64,000 nucleotides of DNA from Pseudomonas saxonica (GCF_007858365.1 NZ_VFIO01000015.1:1-64000), one strand, 5' to 3'; positions 34,801 to 44,100 are shown, counted from the first letter of the stretch. Notes: generated by a model not told the origin, from the letters alone. Numbers and translations: made by a program.

Positions 34801-35297
34801 CGGGCTACTTCGGCGGAGGTAGCTCACCTCAATCCGCGGGCTCAACGCCGGGTGGTTACAGCCCCGAAGTCATTGATGGCTGGTCTGGTGTGCAGCAAGC
34901 CAAGGGCGGTGCTTGGTATTCGGGCGTGCAGATGTTTGCCGATGGCGGCGCCTTCACCAACACCATCGTCAGCAAGCCTACAACGTTCGGCATGGCCAAC
35001 GGCAAGACCGGGGTCATGGGCGAGGCGGGCGAAGAGGCAATCATGCCGCTGACCCGCACCGCCAACGGCAAACTCGGGGTCATGGCTGTGGGCGGCGGTG
35101 GGGGTGGGACTTCTCTGAGTTTCAACATGCCCATGATTGTGATGACCGACGAAGAATCAGGCCGTCCAGAAGGTGCCGAACTCGACACCGAGGCTTTCCA
35201 GCACAACATGCAAGAGCGGATGCGCGCCGTGGCCAAGGAAGAAATCGCCAAATCATGGCGCCAAGGCGGCGTCAGCAGTCGCAACGTAAAAGGGTGA
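31836..35297 (+). CDS. tail tape measure protein
   Basis: 1153 residues, the longest tail gene after J. N-terminus IASLGIEVQTGDVTKAGTEL is lambda-H/TMP-like. Coiled coil to ~330, hydrophobic segment at ~350-370 (GMAAAVVAAAAALGVLIYGY), more coiled coil (KRLAAAEKELDALTKLRENE), and a C-terminal FADFTQSILADMARIAARQA plus GEAGEEAIMPLTRTANGKLG lambda-tail domain. Length sets a tail of roughly 170 nm by the usual 1.5 A per residue rule. Confidence 0.95.
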   Translation: MTDIASLGIEVQTGDVTKAGTELDKFVQAGEKAEKAAVGVGQSFEKASTAATGLTSAETRLGESTEDAKTRLLAMAKASLDSSEYLKSLASSVNSSTTAMDAARATTTDFAALNRRLKADADALVGTVDQQAQSTRQAAAATGVQADGLAKLLGQINPAVAALGRLDEQQAKLEQYRKAGLIDAETFKDYSTRLDSTRKSLGGFDDGLSKTGLSAKQTEAALRQLPAQFTDIFTSLAGGQNPLMVLIQQGGQIKDSFGGIDNTLNVLKDKFRSLFSGGSGVADLGASLAGVAASSQDVAESAGEAGESLSDLAESSNTAAEAAENAQRAVGAIQPVVSGTSLSLMGMAAAVVAAAAALGVLIYGYNQGSKEADEYNKSLILTGNYAGTTAVRLAELALQVSAVNGTTSEAAATLAKLAGSSVIAGDSLRTIADAAAAMEDATGRSVDATIAEFVKIAKDPVAAAKELNDQYHFLTASVYSQIVALKEQGDQIGAAKLLTDTYAETVNTRSSQITDNLGYIERAWKGITDEAKKSLDAINNIGRQAAPSQKIAELTQKVAYGRSAVKADPDDTDAAKRLAAAEKELDALTKLRENEEKQAKEQAQAQAIQDKAINSQIAFDAREKSFRTNKQKREDELKKLDLEIAAFRAADPKDPRLEQSRIDQQISNINARYKDPKAARGATGAVDLTDFNAAQNAIKGILAEYANAQKELDALQKAGLVTQEEYGWKRAGLIGNEKDEITGAYEAEIAALESAKTRKTTSAAQAIELDKKIADARTDMIKAQQDADSKLKVLEIDQEGRLKKQTLAINSYIDALTRQNQALQQAGQRAAAGAGQGDRQNTFNGELNGIEDRANQQRLDLARDKADAARNMSADEYNQKLAAINKSESDLKETTLSNYEEMSAAQGDWRNGATAAFQNYLDSARDVAGQTKNLFSNAFSSMEDAVVNFAITGKGSFADFTQSILADMARIAARQASSALLSSLVGAAAGYFGGGSSPQSAGSTPGGYSPEVIDGWSGVQQAKGGAWYSGVQMFADGGAFTNTIVSKPTTFGMANGKTGVMGEAGEEAIMPLTRTANGKLGVMAVGGGGGGTSLSFNMPMIVMTDEESGRPEGAELDTEAFQHNMQERMRAVAKEEIAKSWRQGGVSSRNVKG

Positions 35298-35300
35298 TGT

Positions 35301-35636
35301 ATGGCAATAGAAACGTTCATCTGGCAGAGCGAGAAAGGCGAGGGCGAAATCACACAGCGGGTTCGAACCAAGAAATTCGGCGATGGCTATGGTCAAACGG
35401 TATCGGACGGGATCAACAACAAATCCCAGTCCTGGCCGTTTATGCACACCGGGCCCAAAGAAAAGATCAAGGCCATCATGGCGTTTCTTGATCGGCACCA
35501 AGGCGCCAGAGCCTTTCTCTGGACACCGCCGCTAGGTGAGCTCGGACTTTACACCTGCAACGGCTACAAACCCTCACCCCGTGGCGGTCAGGTCTACGCC
35601 CTGTCAGCCACATTCGAGCAAGCGTTCCACCCCTAA
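35301..35636 (+). CDS. minor tail protein M-like
   Basis: 111 residues. TFIWQSEKGEGEITQRVRTK, KFGDGYGQTVSDGIN and GARAFLWTPPLGELGLYTCN match phage minor tail M (PF05939). Part of the tail tip assembly; next gene follows after 11 bp. Confidence 0.9.
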   Translation: MAIETFIWQSEKGEGEITQRVRTKKFGDGYGQTVSDGINNKSQSWPFMHTGPKEKIKAIMAFLDRHQGARAFLWTPPLGELGLYTCNGYKPSPRGGQVYALSATFEQAFHP

Positions 35637-35647
35637 GGTAAACCCTA

Positions 35648-36400
35648 ATGGCATTGATCACGGACATCCAGAAACTGGAGCCCGGCGGCGAAGTGCGCCT
35701 GTTTGAAATCGACGGCAGTGAGTACGGCGCGGATGTACTGCGGTTTCATGGTCATGCCATCCCGCACACTCCGCAAGAGCTGGCCGCGGCCGCGAACTCT
35801 CCGAATGAATTGCCGGCCAAGTCGATCTTTTGGCAGGGAAATGAATACGCCGCCTGGCCTGTCAACATAGAAGGGATAGGCGCAGACAGCGACGGCACCG
35901 CTACACGCCCGACGTTTATCGCAGGGAATGTCAGCGGCCGGGTTACCGCGCTGTGTTTGGCCTTTGAAGACCTGCTCAAATTCAAACTCACCGTGCGCGA
36001 AACGCTGGCGCAGTACCTTGATGCCGAAAACTTCCCGCAGGGCAATCCGAGTGCTGATCCGACACAAGAGGCACTGGAGATCTGGTTTATCGACCAGAAA
36101 ACCGGCGAAGACGGCGAGCACGTTCAGTGGGACCTGTCCTCACCCGGCGAAATCGACAACCACGGCTTACCCGGGCGACAGATGACTACCTTCTGCCACT
36201 GGGCCATGACCGGCGGCTACCGCGGGCCGAACTGCGGGTACACCGGCCGGCAGATGTTCGACGACGAGGACATCCCGACCGATGACCCCAACAAAGACAT
36301 CTGCAAAGGTTGCCTGTCGTCCTGCAAATTACGCTTCGGCGAAAACGAAGAACTGGCCCACGGTGGATTCCCTGCTGTGTCCCTCATTACCCGGAGCTGA
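35648..36400 (+). CDS. minor tail protein L-like
   Basis: 250 residues. ALITDIQKLEPGGEVRLFEI start and a Cys cluster CGYTGRQMF...CKGCLSSCKLRFG near the C-terminus, which in lambda L binds an iron-sulfur cluster. Tail tip component. Confidence 0.92.
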   Translation: MALITDIQKLEPGGEVRLFEIDGSEYGADVLRFHGHAIPHTPQELAAAANSPNELPAKSIFWQGNEYAAWPVNIEGIGADSDGTATRPTFIAGNVSGRVTALCLAFEDLLKFKLTVRETLAQYLDAENFPQGNPSADPTQEALEIWFIDQKTGEDGEHVQWDLSSPGEIDNHGLPGRQMTTFCHWAMTGGYRGPNCGYTGRQMFDDEDIPTDDPNKDICKGCLSSCKLRFGENEELAHGGFPAVSLITRS

Positions 36401-36402
36401 CC

Positions 36403-37158
36403 ATGCGCAAACATCTACTGAGCGCGATTCAGGCGCATGCGGCTGAAGAGTACCCGAAAGAGTGCTGCGGCCTGCTGCTGGCCGCCGGCCGCAAGCAGCA
36501 GTACTTCCCGTGCCGGAACATCGCCAGTCAGCCGAACGAAGAATTTCGACTTGATCCCCAGGACTACGCAGCAGCGGAAGACTTGGGTGAGGTGATCGGC
36601 ATTGTTCACTCCCACCCTGACGCCACCAGCCGACCGTCACCCCATGACTTGGCCATGTGCGAAGCCACGGCGTTGCCTTGGCACATTCTGAGTTGGCCTG
36701 AGGGTGATTTACGTTCGACCACACCGACAGGCCGCACGCCACTGCTCAAGCGTCCGTTTGTGCACGGCGCTTGGGACTGTTGGCAGGTGTGTGCGGACTG
36801 GTACAAACGTGAGTGGGGGCTGGAGTTTGAGACTTTCAAGAGGGAGGACGGTTGGTGGGAGAGTGCGGATAACAGCAGTCTGTATGAGGCCAATTACGAA
36901 GCGGCGGGATTCGTTCGGGTTGATCAGCCGCAGCGCGGCGACTTGATCGTTATGGCGATCGGGCGAACGGTCCATCCAAATCATGCGGGGATTTATCTCG
37001 GTGATGATCCGGCACTACCTAGTGAAGAATCAGGCGTGTTCGGGCCGGGGCCGTTTTTGCTGCATCACCTGTATGGACGGCCGTCTGAGGTGATCGTTTA
37101 TGGCGGGCCTTGGCTGGACAGAGCCAGTCTGATCCTCAGGCACAAGGATGCAAAATAA
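36403..37158 (+). CDS. tail tip protein K-like (JAB/MPN + NlpC/P60)
   Basis: 251 residues from ATG 36403 (GGAG). N-terminal JAB metallo-domain: E(ECCGLLL)...VIGIVHSHPDATSRPSPHDL (His-x-His and Asp). C-terminal NlpC/P60 peptidase: GAWDCWQVCADWYKREWGLE (Cys), HPNHAGIYLGDDP (His). Likely trims tail proteins and opens peptidoglycan during infection. Confidence 0.92.
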   Translation: MRKHLLSAIQAHAAEEYPKECCGLLLAAGRKQQYFPCRNIASQPNEEFRLDPQDYAAAEDLGEVIGIVHSHPDATSRPSPHDLAMCEATALPWHILSWPEGDLRSTTPTGRTPLLKRPFVHGAWDCWQVCADWYKREWGLEFETFKREDGWWESADNSSLYEANYEAAGFVRVDQPQRGDLIVMAIGRTVHPNHAGIYLGDDPALPSEESGVFGPGPFLLHHLYGRPSEVIVYGGPWLDRASLILRHKDAK

Positions 37159-37192
37159 CCAACATGACGCGGCATGGCCGCAGGAGCAGGTT

Positions 37193-37351
37193 ATGACTGA
37201 CTCCGGTAAGGGTGGTGACGGCTTCCCCGACTACGACGACGCAGGAAAGCTGCTTGAAGGGCTTACTCGGAAGATTTCTGAGACGACTCTGGCAAAAGAC
37301 CTGAAATCAAAGATTCAAGCGCAAGGTGATGAGCCGACCGATCTTTTATAA
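37193..37351 (+). CDS. small acidic hypothetical protein
   Basis: 52 residues from ATG 37193 with AGGAG upstream; a longer start at 37148 overlaps the K-like gene. GKGGDGFPDYDDAGKLLEGL and a helical C-terminus. Its 3' end overlaps the convergent minus gene by 89 bp, so one of the two may be unexpressed. Confidence 0.4.
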   Translation: MTDSGKGGDGFPDYDDAGKLLEGLTRKISETTLAKDLKSKIQAQGDEPTDLL

Positions 37352-37511
37352 TTGATTTGTCGGCTGGCATTGACTCGATTAAAGACTTGGCGGCATCAGC
37401 AACTTTGGTCCTGCCAGCCACGTCGAGATTGGCAATAGCTGTTCCTATTATCTGCATCGCTGCACATACACCCAGTTCGAAGGGTGTTACCACTCGTTGT
37501 TCTTCGCTCAC
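37263..37511 (-). CDS. small hypothetical protein (moron)
   Basis: 82 residues from GTG 37511 with strong GGAGG. VTPFELGVCAAMQIIGTAIA and TKVADAAKSLIESMPADKSI: helical, with no membrane helix certain. Begins the cargo block inserted between the K-like and I-like tail genes. Confidence 0.6.
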   Translation of the reverse strand: MSEEQRVVTPFELGVCAAMQIIGTAIANLDVAGRTKVADAAKSLIESMPADKSIIKDRSAHHLALESLISGLLPESSQKSSE

Positions 37512-37702
37512 ATTGACCTCCGGGTCATATACGCGCCTGTATTGGCGCTATTCCAGTCCTTGGGTTTGTAGCCAAAGGGCTGGGAAAATCCTATTGAGTA
37601 AGGGCAGGAGGCTACTACGGCAGGTGAAGTGTTGTTACTGGGGATTCGTACAGGTTGCAACCATTTGCTAATCTATAGGCAATCTGCGTACACTTGGTGC
37701 CA

Positions 37703-38047
37703 ATGAAAACAGTCTTTTTTGAAACCAAAAGCTTCACCGCTACGGTAGGTAACTACCTCACTGACGATGAATACCGACAGCTTCAGGTCGAAATGCAGGC
37801 GAACCCGGCAGCAGGCGATGTAATGCCGCGCACAGGTGGATTCCGAAAGCTACGCTGGCAAGACGCCCGCAGAGGGAAGGGCAAGCGTGGCGGATTGCGA
37901 GTTATCTATTACTGGCTGCTGGATGATGGTCAGTTCTGGATGTTTGCAATCTACGACAAGGATGAGCTTGAAAACCTGACCGCTGATCAGGAGAAAGCGC
38001 TGAAGGCGGCCATTGGTGCAGAATTGAAACAACGAGGTGGGAAATGA
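37703..38047 (+). CDS. RelE/HigB-family toxin
   Basis: 114 residues from ATG 37703. FRKLRWQDARRGKGKRGGLR and VIYYWLLDDGQFWMFAIYDK are the RelE-fold mRNA-interferase core (HigB/NadT group). Toxin precedes antitoxin with a 4-bp overlap. Inserted in the tail operon; probably a stability or defence module. Confidence 0.88.
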   Translation: MKTVFFETKSFTATVGNYLTDDEYRQLQVEMQANPAAGDVMPRTGGFRKLRWQDARRGKGKRGGLRVIYYWLLDDGQFWMFAIYDKDELENLTADQEKALKAAIGAELKQRGGK

Positions 38048-38358
38048 AAAAGCGCGATCTGTTTGCCGAACTGATGCAGGGCGTGAACGAGATGGGCGAA
38101 CATCGTGAAGGGAAGATCACCCTTCGCCAGTACGAAGCAGAGGCGTTACCGGCCCCCGAGGTAACTGCTGCCGAGATCATTTCCCTGCGCGAAAAGCTTC
38201 ATATGTCTCAGCCAGTGTTTGCCCGGCAGATCAGAACCAGCCCGGACACACTGAAAAATTGGGAACAGTCGAAGTCAAAGCCGAACGCCCAGGCGGCGTT
38301 GTTGATCAAGCTGGTTCAGCGCTTCCCGGATATGGTTGATAGACTCAACGCTGTTTAA
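38044..38358 (+). CDS. XRE-family antitoxin
   Basis: 104 residues, ATGA overlap with the toxin. N-terminal toxin-binding part (RDLFAELMQGVNEMGEHREG) and C-terminal helix-turn-helix (ISLREKLHMSQPVFARQIRT, SPDTLKNWEQ). HigA/NadS-like; would autorepress the pair. Confidence 0.9.
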   Translation: MKKRDLFAELMQGVNEMGEHREGKITLRQYEAEALPAPEVTAAEIISLREKLHMSQPVFARQIRTSPDTLKNWEQSKSKPNAQAALLIKLVQRFPDMVDRLNAV

Positions 38359-38413
38359 GTTGATCTGTATATGAAAGCCCGGCCCTCGCGCTGGGCTTGT
38401 TGAATCTGGTGCC

Positions 38414-38698
38414 TTACCAGCAAACGACCCGCAAGCCGCCTACTAGATCTAATATTTCATCGGGGCGAATTGGCTGGATCTCCAATATGGAGATCAGACC
38501 ATCAATCACCCTGCGCGACTCTTGACTGACCGGTTTTCCATGAGGCAGCAGCAAGTCTGCAATCGGATAGCACTCATTCGGCCAGTTTTTAAGCGCATTG
38601 ATTAGTAGGTTACGTAATTCTAACAGCGCGTAAGGACCATCGGCTGGATCTGCAAGCGCTAGTCTCAGCTTCGTGAATTCAAGTTGCATTATCTGCAT
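38414..38698 (-). CDS. hypothetical protein
   Basis: 94 residues; ATG 38689 (MQLEFTKLRLALADPADGPY) is an alternative start. Helical, Leu-rich (LLELRNLLINALKNW, RRVIDGLISILEIQPI). No family recognised. Member of the moron block, minus strand. Confidence 0.5.
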   Translation of the reverse strand: MQIMQLEFTKLRLALADPADGPYALLELRNLLINALKNWPNECYPIADLLLPHGKPVSQESRRVIDGLISILEIQPIRPDEILDLVGGLRVVCW

Positions 38699-38736
38699 CC
38701 TAGTCAGTAAAAAATGTCCGGCGGCCTAGGCTTGGT

Positions 38737-39036
38737 CTACCTGTAATGGCGCTGGCGAAGCACTTCAGAGCAGCGCTTGGCGATTGTCAAAAAGTGCCAG
38801 CCAGTAAAAAGCATCAGCCCAACCGCACTGTACGCAGCGACTCCCAATGCTGTAATACCTACTTGGTTTGTGGCGTGTATGAGTTCTGGAGCAACGTCTT
38901 TGGCTACCCACAAGTAGTAACTCCCGGCCAGAAAACTTGGTCCACCAATTAGGGCAAGCGCCCAACTATTGAGCTCCGACCAGGGCCGCTTACGTTCGAT
39001 TCGAAATAACTGTAGAGCTTTCTTAAGCGCCTTCAC
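38737..39036 (-). CDS. small inner-membrane protein
   Basis: 99 residues with a basic N-terminus and two membrane segments (WALALIGGPSFLAGSYYLWV and VGITALGVAAYSAVGLMLFT). Unassigned moron upstream of the 94-residue gene on the minus strand. Confidence 0.55.
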   Translation of the reverse strand: MKALKKALQLFRIERKRPWSELNSWALALIGGPSFLAGSYYLWVAKDVAPELIHATNQVGITALGVAAYSAVGLMLFTGWHFLTIAKRCSEVLRQRHYR

Positions 39037-39202
39037 TGGGACTTCCTCAGACTTGGTTATAGGGCACAGCGCTACTACTGTGGCGAGTATTTAGGTATTG
39101 GCATTTCATCCATGCTGGATGCCCGTTCAGGTTCCGACAGAGCGTTATTCTTGGTGGTGGCATTTTGATGCTAAAGTTGTTTTTTTTCAAAGGAACTGAG
39201 TT

Positions 39203-39484
39203 ATGGCCCTCAGAATCAGGAAGAGCATTAAAATTGCTCCTGGTGTTCGGATTAACATCAGCAAAAGTGGTGTGAGCACGTCTCTTGGCGTGAAAGGTGC
39301 CACAGTAAACCTAAGTAAGCGCGGTACGAGGATAACCACCGGAATTCCTGGCACTGGAATATCTTCGTCGAAGTTCTACGGGGCCGGGAAGATAGAGGCT
39401 ACCCCTGCGCCGCCTACACCGGCGTGGGCGTATGTGGCCACCTTGCTAATTATCGCAGCAGTTCTTTGGTGGATATTCAGCTGA
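39203..39484 (+). CDS. DUF4236 domain membrane protein
   Basis: 93 residues, AAGGA upstream. RIRKSIKIAPGVRINISKSG, VSTSLGVKGATVNLSKRGTR and TTGIPGTGISSS are the DUF4236 repeats; a C-terminal membrane helix (WAYVATLLIIAAVLWWIF) anchors it. Function unknown. A TGATGCTAAAGT promoter-like motif lies ~25 bp upstream and a terminator follows, making it a self-contained moron. Confidence 0.85.
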   Translation: MALRIRKSIKIAPGVRINISKSGVSTSLGVKGATVNLSKRGTRITTGIPGTGISSSKFYGAGKIEATPAPPTPAWAYVATLLIIAAVLWWIFS

Positions 39485-39527
39485 GGTCCACTCGCAGGCC
39501 TAATGTTTTCGGTGCTCTGAAATGAGA

Positions 39528-39554
39528 AAGCCCAGCTAAGTGCTGGGCTTTTTG
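39528..39554 (+). terminator. intrinsic terminator
   Basis: AAGCCCAGC-TAAGT-GCTGGGCTT followed by TTTTG, between the DUF4236 gene and a convergent gene. Closes the moron transcript. Confidence 0.88.
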
Positions 39555-39567
39555 TGTTTGATTGTTA

Positions 39568-40029
39568 TTACCCGCGTTTGAGAGACACCATTGCATCCAC
39601 AAACCGTTCAGCTTTCTTCTGCGTATCTACAAGAGAGCTGTTCATGACGTTCCCGCCAGTGCTCCGGGTCTGCACAACCCATCGGCCGCGTTTCGAGTAG
39701 AGGGCCACGGTACCAATTGAGTTGTAGTAAATACGAGTCTGAACCGCTTTTGACGATGTTCTTGAACTGCCTGCTGCTATCGCTCCGCCACCGAGAGGGA
39801 CTGCACTGGCGAAGCCGCTGGTGGTCGAGAGTATGCCGCTGCCATAACCAATGTACTCATCAGTAAACACGACCTGTTCCGGTCTAGTCTTGAGAGGTTG
39901 TTCCATAAGCACCTGTTCGATTACCGAACGTGCCTGCTCTGGGCTGATCTTGGCCGGAGTGTATTCAACGACCTTTGACACGCATCATGTGAGCAGAAGC
40001 ATTAGTGCAGCTATTGCGAAGGGTCTCAT
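39568..40029 (-). pseudogene. lipoprotein gene with TGA just before the lipobox cysteine
   Basis: From ATG 40029 (GGAG seven bases upstream) it reads MRPFAIAALMLLLT, then TGA (39985-39987), then CVSKVVEYTPAKISPEQARS to a stop at 39568. The stop replaces the residue before the lipobox Cys (probably Gly; GGA to TGA). The rest, ~139 residues, is intact and looks like a periplasmic lipoprotein. Internal GTG 39981 could start an unexported product, but no signal would remain. Confidence 0.7.
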
Positions 40030-40114
40030 CACAGGCTCCGTTATTGTTGGCCTCGCATTCTGCCATGACGGCGGTGCTGATGCTAAAGTCCCGGAAAATC
40101 AATGAGGGAACGAC

Positions 40115-40465
40115 ATGCGGATTTTGATATGGGCTCTGGCGGTGGCATTTTTGGCAGGTTGCACCAGTCCTAGCGAGTTAATGTCTGGGACACCAATCCA
40201 CACATACACCACAACGAAACTACCTAAGGATGTCGCCTTGTGCGTATATCCAGCTTGGCAGGACTACCGCTCAACATCTGTATTAAGTGAAACTACAAAC
40301 GGTTACCGCATAGTTGTAGGTACTGACACGGGTCAGACCGACGATATTCTGAATATCGAGTTGTCAGATAATGGCAAGGGCAGTCTCATCAAACTCTACC
40401 AGCGCATGCCTTGGTCTCAGATAGGCCGCAGTGGCTTGACGCCGGCACTTAATAAATGTTTGTAA
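40115..40465 (+). CDS. small lipoprotein
   Basis: 116 residues, RBS GAGGGA. Signal MRILIWALAVAFLAGC with lipobox LAGC. Mature domain TTKLPKDVALCVYPAWQDYR and a C-terminal Cys. TGATGCTAAAGT lies ~30 bp upstream, as before the DUF4236 gene. Moron likely expressed in the lysogen. Confidence 0.7.
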   Translation: MRILIWALAVAFLAGCTSPSELMSGTPIHTYTTTKLPKDVALCVYPAWQDYRSTSVLSETTNGYRIVVGTDTGQTDDILNIELSDNGKGSLIKLYQRMPWSQIGRSGLTPALNKCL

Positions 40466-40477
40466 CATGTCCTCTTT

Positions 40478-40518
40478 AAGCCGCCTACGGGCGGCTTTTT
40501 AATATCTGGAGATGTGTA
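40478..40518 (+). terminator. terminator/RBS linker 3
   Basis: AAGCCGCC-TACG-GGCGGCTT, T-tract, then ATATCTGGAGA before ATG 40519. Separates the moron block from the tail I gene. Confidence 0.75.
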
Positions 40519-41100
40519 ATGGCTTCATCTGCGATTGATTATTCTCCTTTAGAAACTATTCGCCTTTGCGGCGTACTACGCCAATTTGGCAAGGAGTACA
40601 GGCTTTCCGTACGCACACCTGCAGAGGCAATCAAAGCTCTGTGTATTCAAGTTCCAGGGCTTGAGCGCTTTATAAGTTCAGCAAAAGCAAAAGGGCTGGA
40701 GTTTGCTGTGTATCGCGGCAAGCGAAATATTGGCGAGGGAGAGCTTGGGTTTCACGGGAGTGGAGAAATAAAAATTATTCCGGTGATCACGGGTAGCAAG
40801 CGAGCGGGTCTTCTTCAGACGATTGTTGGGGTGGTAATGATCGTCGCTTCTTTTATCCCCGGTTTTCAAGCACTTGCTCCTGTGGGTATTGCGCTGGTCG
40901 CCGGCGGTGTAATCCAAATGCTCAGCCCCCAACCCGGCGGCCTTAAAACCAGCGCAGCCCCTGAAAACACCCCCGGTTACGCCTTTGGCAGCGCCAAGAA
41001 CACCACCGCATCAGGCAACCCGGTGCCGCTTTGCATTGGTAACCGCCGCTGGGGTGGCGCGATCATCAGCGCGTCAATCTACGCCGAAGACCAGATGTAA
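40519..41100 (+). CDS. tail tip assembly protein I-like
   Basis: 193 residues. LETIRLCGVLRQFGKEYRLS and ALCIQVPGLERFISSAKAKG open a lambda-I (PF06805) fold; a Gly-rich hydrophobic middle (LLQTIVGVVMIVASFIPGFQ) and TASGNPVPLCIGNRRWGGAI end it. Assists J assembly at the tip. Confidence 0.92.
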   Translation: MASSAIDYSPLETIRLCGVLRQFGKEYRLSVRTPAEAIKALCIQVPGLERFISSAKAKGLEFAVYRGKRNIGEGELGFHGSGEIKIIPVITGSKRAGLLQTIVGVVMIVASFIPGFQALAPVGIALVAGGVIQMLSPQPGGLKTSAAPENTPGYAFGSAKNTTASGNPVPLCIGNRRWGGAIISASIYAEDQM

Positions 41101-41119
41101 TACGCGACCGAACACCGCG

Positions 41120-41157
41120 CCGCCCTTGAGGCGGTTTTTTATTGCCTGGAGAACAGC
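41120..41157 (+). terminator. terminator/RBS linker 4
   Basis: CCGCC-CTTGA-GGCGG, T6, ATTGCCTGGAGAA, ATG 41158. Attenuator-like element before the J gene. Confidence 0.7.
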
Positions 41158-44100
41158 ATGGGCGCAGCACGCAACATAAATATCCACGGCGCCAAGGGCG
41201 GATCTGATAAGCCAAAAACGCCCACCGAGGCCCCAGACAGTCTGCGCTCAATAGCCATTGCCAAGATGCTGATAGCCATTGGCGAAGGGGAATTTTCAGG
41301 AATACCGACGGCAAAGGACATCTTCCTCGACAACACTCCGCTAGCCGATGCTCAAGGCAATCTCAATTTCCCCAATGTTAAATGGGAATGGCGTACGGGC
41401 TCGGTCGAGCAGCCCCACATTCCAGGTATTCCTGCCATCGAAAATGAGACAACGCTGGGTGTTGAATTACGCAGCGGCACGCCGTGGGTTAAGGCAATCA
41501 GCAACGCTCAGCTGTCGGCTGTGCGTCTTCGTTTCGCATGGCCTGCACTGCAAGCTGTCGATTCTGAAAACAACATCAACGGCTATCGGATTGAGTACAA
41601 GGTCGAAGTGGCTACAGATGGCGGCGCCTACAAAGACGTGTTGAGTGAAGCGGTAGACGGCAAAACCACCAGCACCTATGAGCGCACCAGGCGTATCAAC
41701 TTACCGAAACCGGGAAATCATTGGCTGCTCCGTGTCACGCGCATCACTCCCAACCAGAACAACAATAAAATCGCAGACACAATGCAGATTGCTGGTTACA
41801 CGGAGGTCATTGACGCAAAAAGCCGTTATCCAAACACAGCGCTGCTTTACATCGAATTTTCTGCAGAGCAGTTTCGCAATATTCCGGCGGTCACCGTTCA
41901 ATGCAAAGCCCGCAAGTGGCAGGTGCCCAGCAACTACGACCCTGAAAGCCGGACCTACAGCGGTATTTGGGATGGGACTTTCAAAGAGGCCTGGACTGAC
42001 TGCCCGGCTTGGGTGACCTACGGCATCACCGTCAACGACCGCTTCGGTCTCGGCCGTCGGATCAAAACCTGGCAGGTCGATAAGTGGGAGCTTTACCGCA
42101 TCGCTCAATACTGCGACCAGCTTGTGCCTGACGGCAAAGGCGGAATGGAGCCGCGCTTTATTTGCGACCTCAACCTTCAAGGCAAAGCAGACGCTTGGGC
42201 ACTGTTGCGGGACATCTCTGCGATTTATCGCGGCATGACGTATTGGGCACAGGGGCAAGTGTTCTCCCTGTCGGATATGCCGCGTTCTACAGACTTTGAT
42301 TTTGCCTACACCCGCGCCAACGTGATCGATGGCAAATTCACTTATGCCAGCGCTTCGGAGCGTACCCGTTACAGCCGTGCTCTGATCAGCTATGACAACC
42401 CGGCCAACAACTACGACACTGACGTTACCGCGGTGACCGACAGCAAGCTTCAGCGCCGCTATGGCGATAACCCATTGGAGATCAGTGCCATCGGCTGCAC
42501 CCGGGAGTCAGAGGCGCAACGTCGGGGTAAATGGGCGTTGCTGACCAACGCCAAGGATCGCACAGTGACTTTCAGAACCGGGCTGGCCGGCCGCATTCCT
42601 CTGCCGGGATATGTCGTCCCGATTGCGGACGAGTTGATCGCGGGGCGGCCAATTGGGGGGCTTTTATCGGCGGTGAATGGCAAAGTGATCACTCTCGACC
42701 GCGAAACCTCAGCCAAGCCCGGCGATCGCCTAATACTAAACTTGCCAGACGGCACATGTGAGGGGCGGACGGTCCAGCTGGTCAGTGGCCGTAAGATCAC
42801 CGTGACGACTGCATATCCGGTCGCACCTGAACCCGAGTTGGTGTGGTGCCTGGACGCAGAGGATTTGGCGGTACCGCTTTACCGCGTCACCAGCGTGTCG
42901 CGTCCAGAGGCAGGCGTATTTGAAATATCTGCCGTGCAGTACGACCCGAGCAAGTTTGCGCATATCGACACAGGCGCCCGACTGGAAGAGCGACCCATCA
43001 GCGTGATTCCAATCACCGTAGTACCGGCGCCGGCCAGCGTGACGCTGACGTCGAACTCTTCAATTTCCCAAGGCTTGGCCATCACTACGATGACTGTCGC
43101 TTGGGCGTCTGTTCCGGGGGCTGTCGCCTATGAGGTGGAGTGGCGCAAGGACAGCGGCAACTGGATCAAGGTGCAGCGCACTGGCTCATCCAGCGTGGAC
43201 GTAACCGGTATCTATGCGGGCGCTTATCTGGCCCGGGTGCGCGCGGTCAGTGCCTTCGATATTTCCTCGATCTGGAAGTCATCGGAGCTGACCCAACTGA
43301 ACGGCAAAGAGGGCTTGCCCCCTGCGGTCAGTTACTTGACCACGCAAAGCCTGTTGTTTGAGATCGGCCTCAAGTGGGGATTCCCGGAAGGGGCGGAAGA
43401 CACCCAGCGCACCGAGATTTGGTACAGCAAAGCCAATAGCCTGGAGAGCGCTGCAAAGATATCCGATCTGGCCTACCCGCAGAATGATTACAGCCTGCAA
43501 AGCCTTGCGGCGGGCGCGCAGTTCTTCTTTTGGGCGCGATTGGTCGACCGCACCGGAAACATCGGACCTTTTTACCCGATGATAAATGGCGTGATGGGAC
43601 AGGCGAGTGCAGAAGCAGGCCCGATTCTGGAGATGATCGCCGGCCAGATTGGCGAAACCGAACTGGGCAAGGATTTGCTGGATCGCATCGAACTGATCGA
43701 CGGCATTGGGCCGGGCTCTGTCAATGAGCGGCTCGACGAAGCTAAAAAGGAACTTGAGGACCTAATCGACGAGATCACTGACGCGCTGGAGTACGACAAC
43801 GCCAAGGCCTATGCCTCTGGGGATGTGGTGCGCTTGGGCAATCGATTGTTTCAAGCGATCGCAGCCACCACCGGAAATCCGCCGCCGAACGCGACTTACT
43901 GGGTCGACATGGGCACTTTGGCCGAAACCACCAATGCGCTTGTGCTTCAGGTGCAAAAGAACTCAGCCAGCATAATCGAGCAGGACGGCAAGATTACAGC
44001 GCAGGCCGAGCAGCTCAGCGCTATTAATGCCAAGGTGATTGATCCTGTGACCGGACTTGAAGCTACGGCCAGTGGATTAACCTCGCTTACCAGCACTGTC

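Noticed and set aside
5168-39987. TGA recoded as sense in the phage
   Set aside because: Three isolated in-frame TGAs suggested it, but many intact phage genes end at TGA with tight ATGA overlaps, so TGA is a normal stop here.
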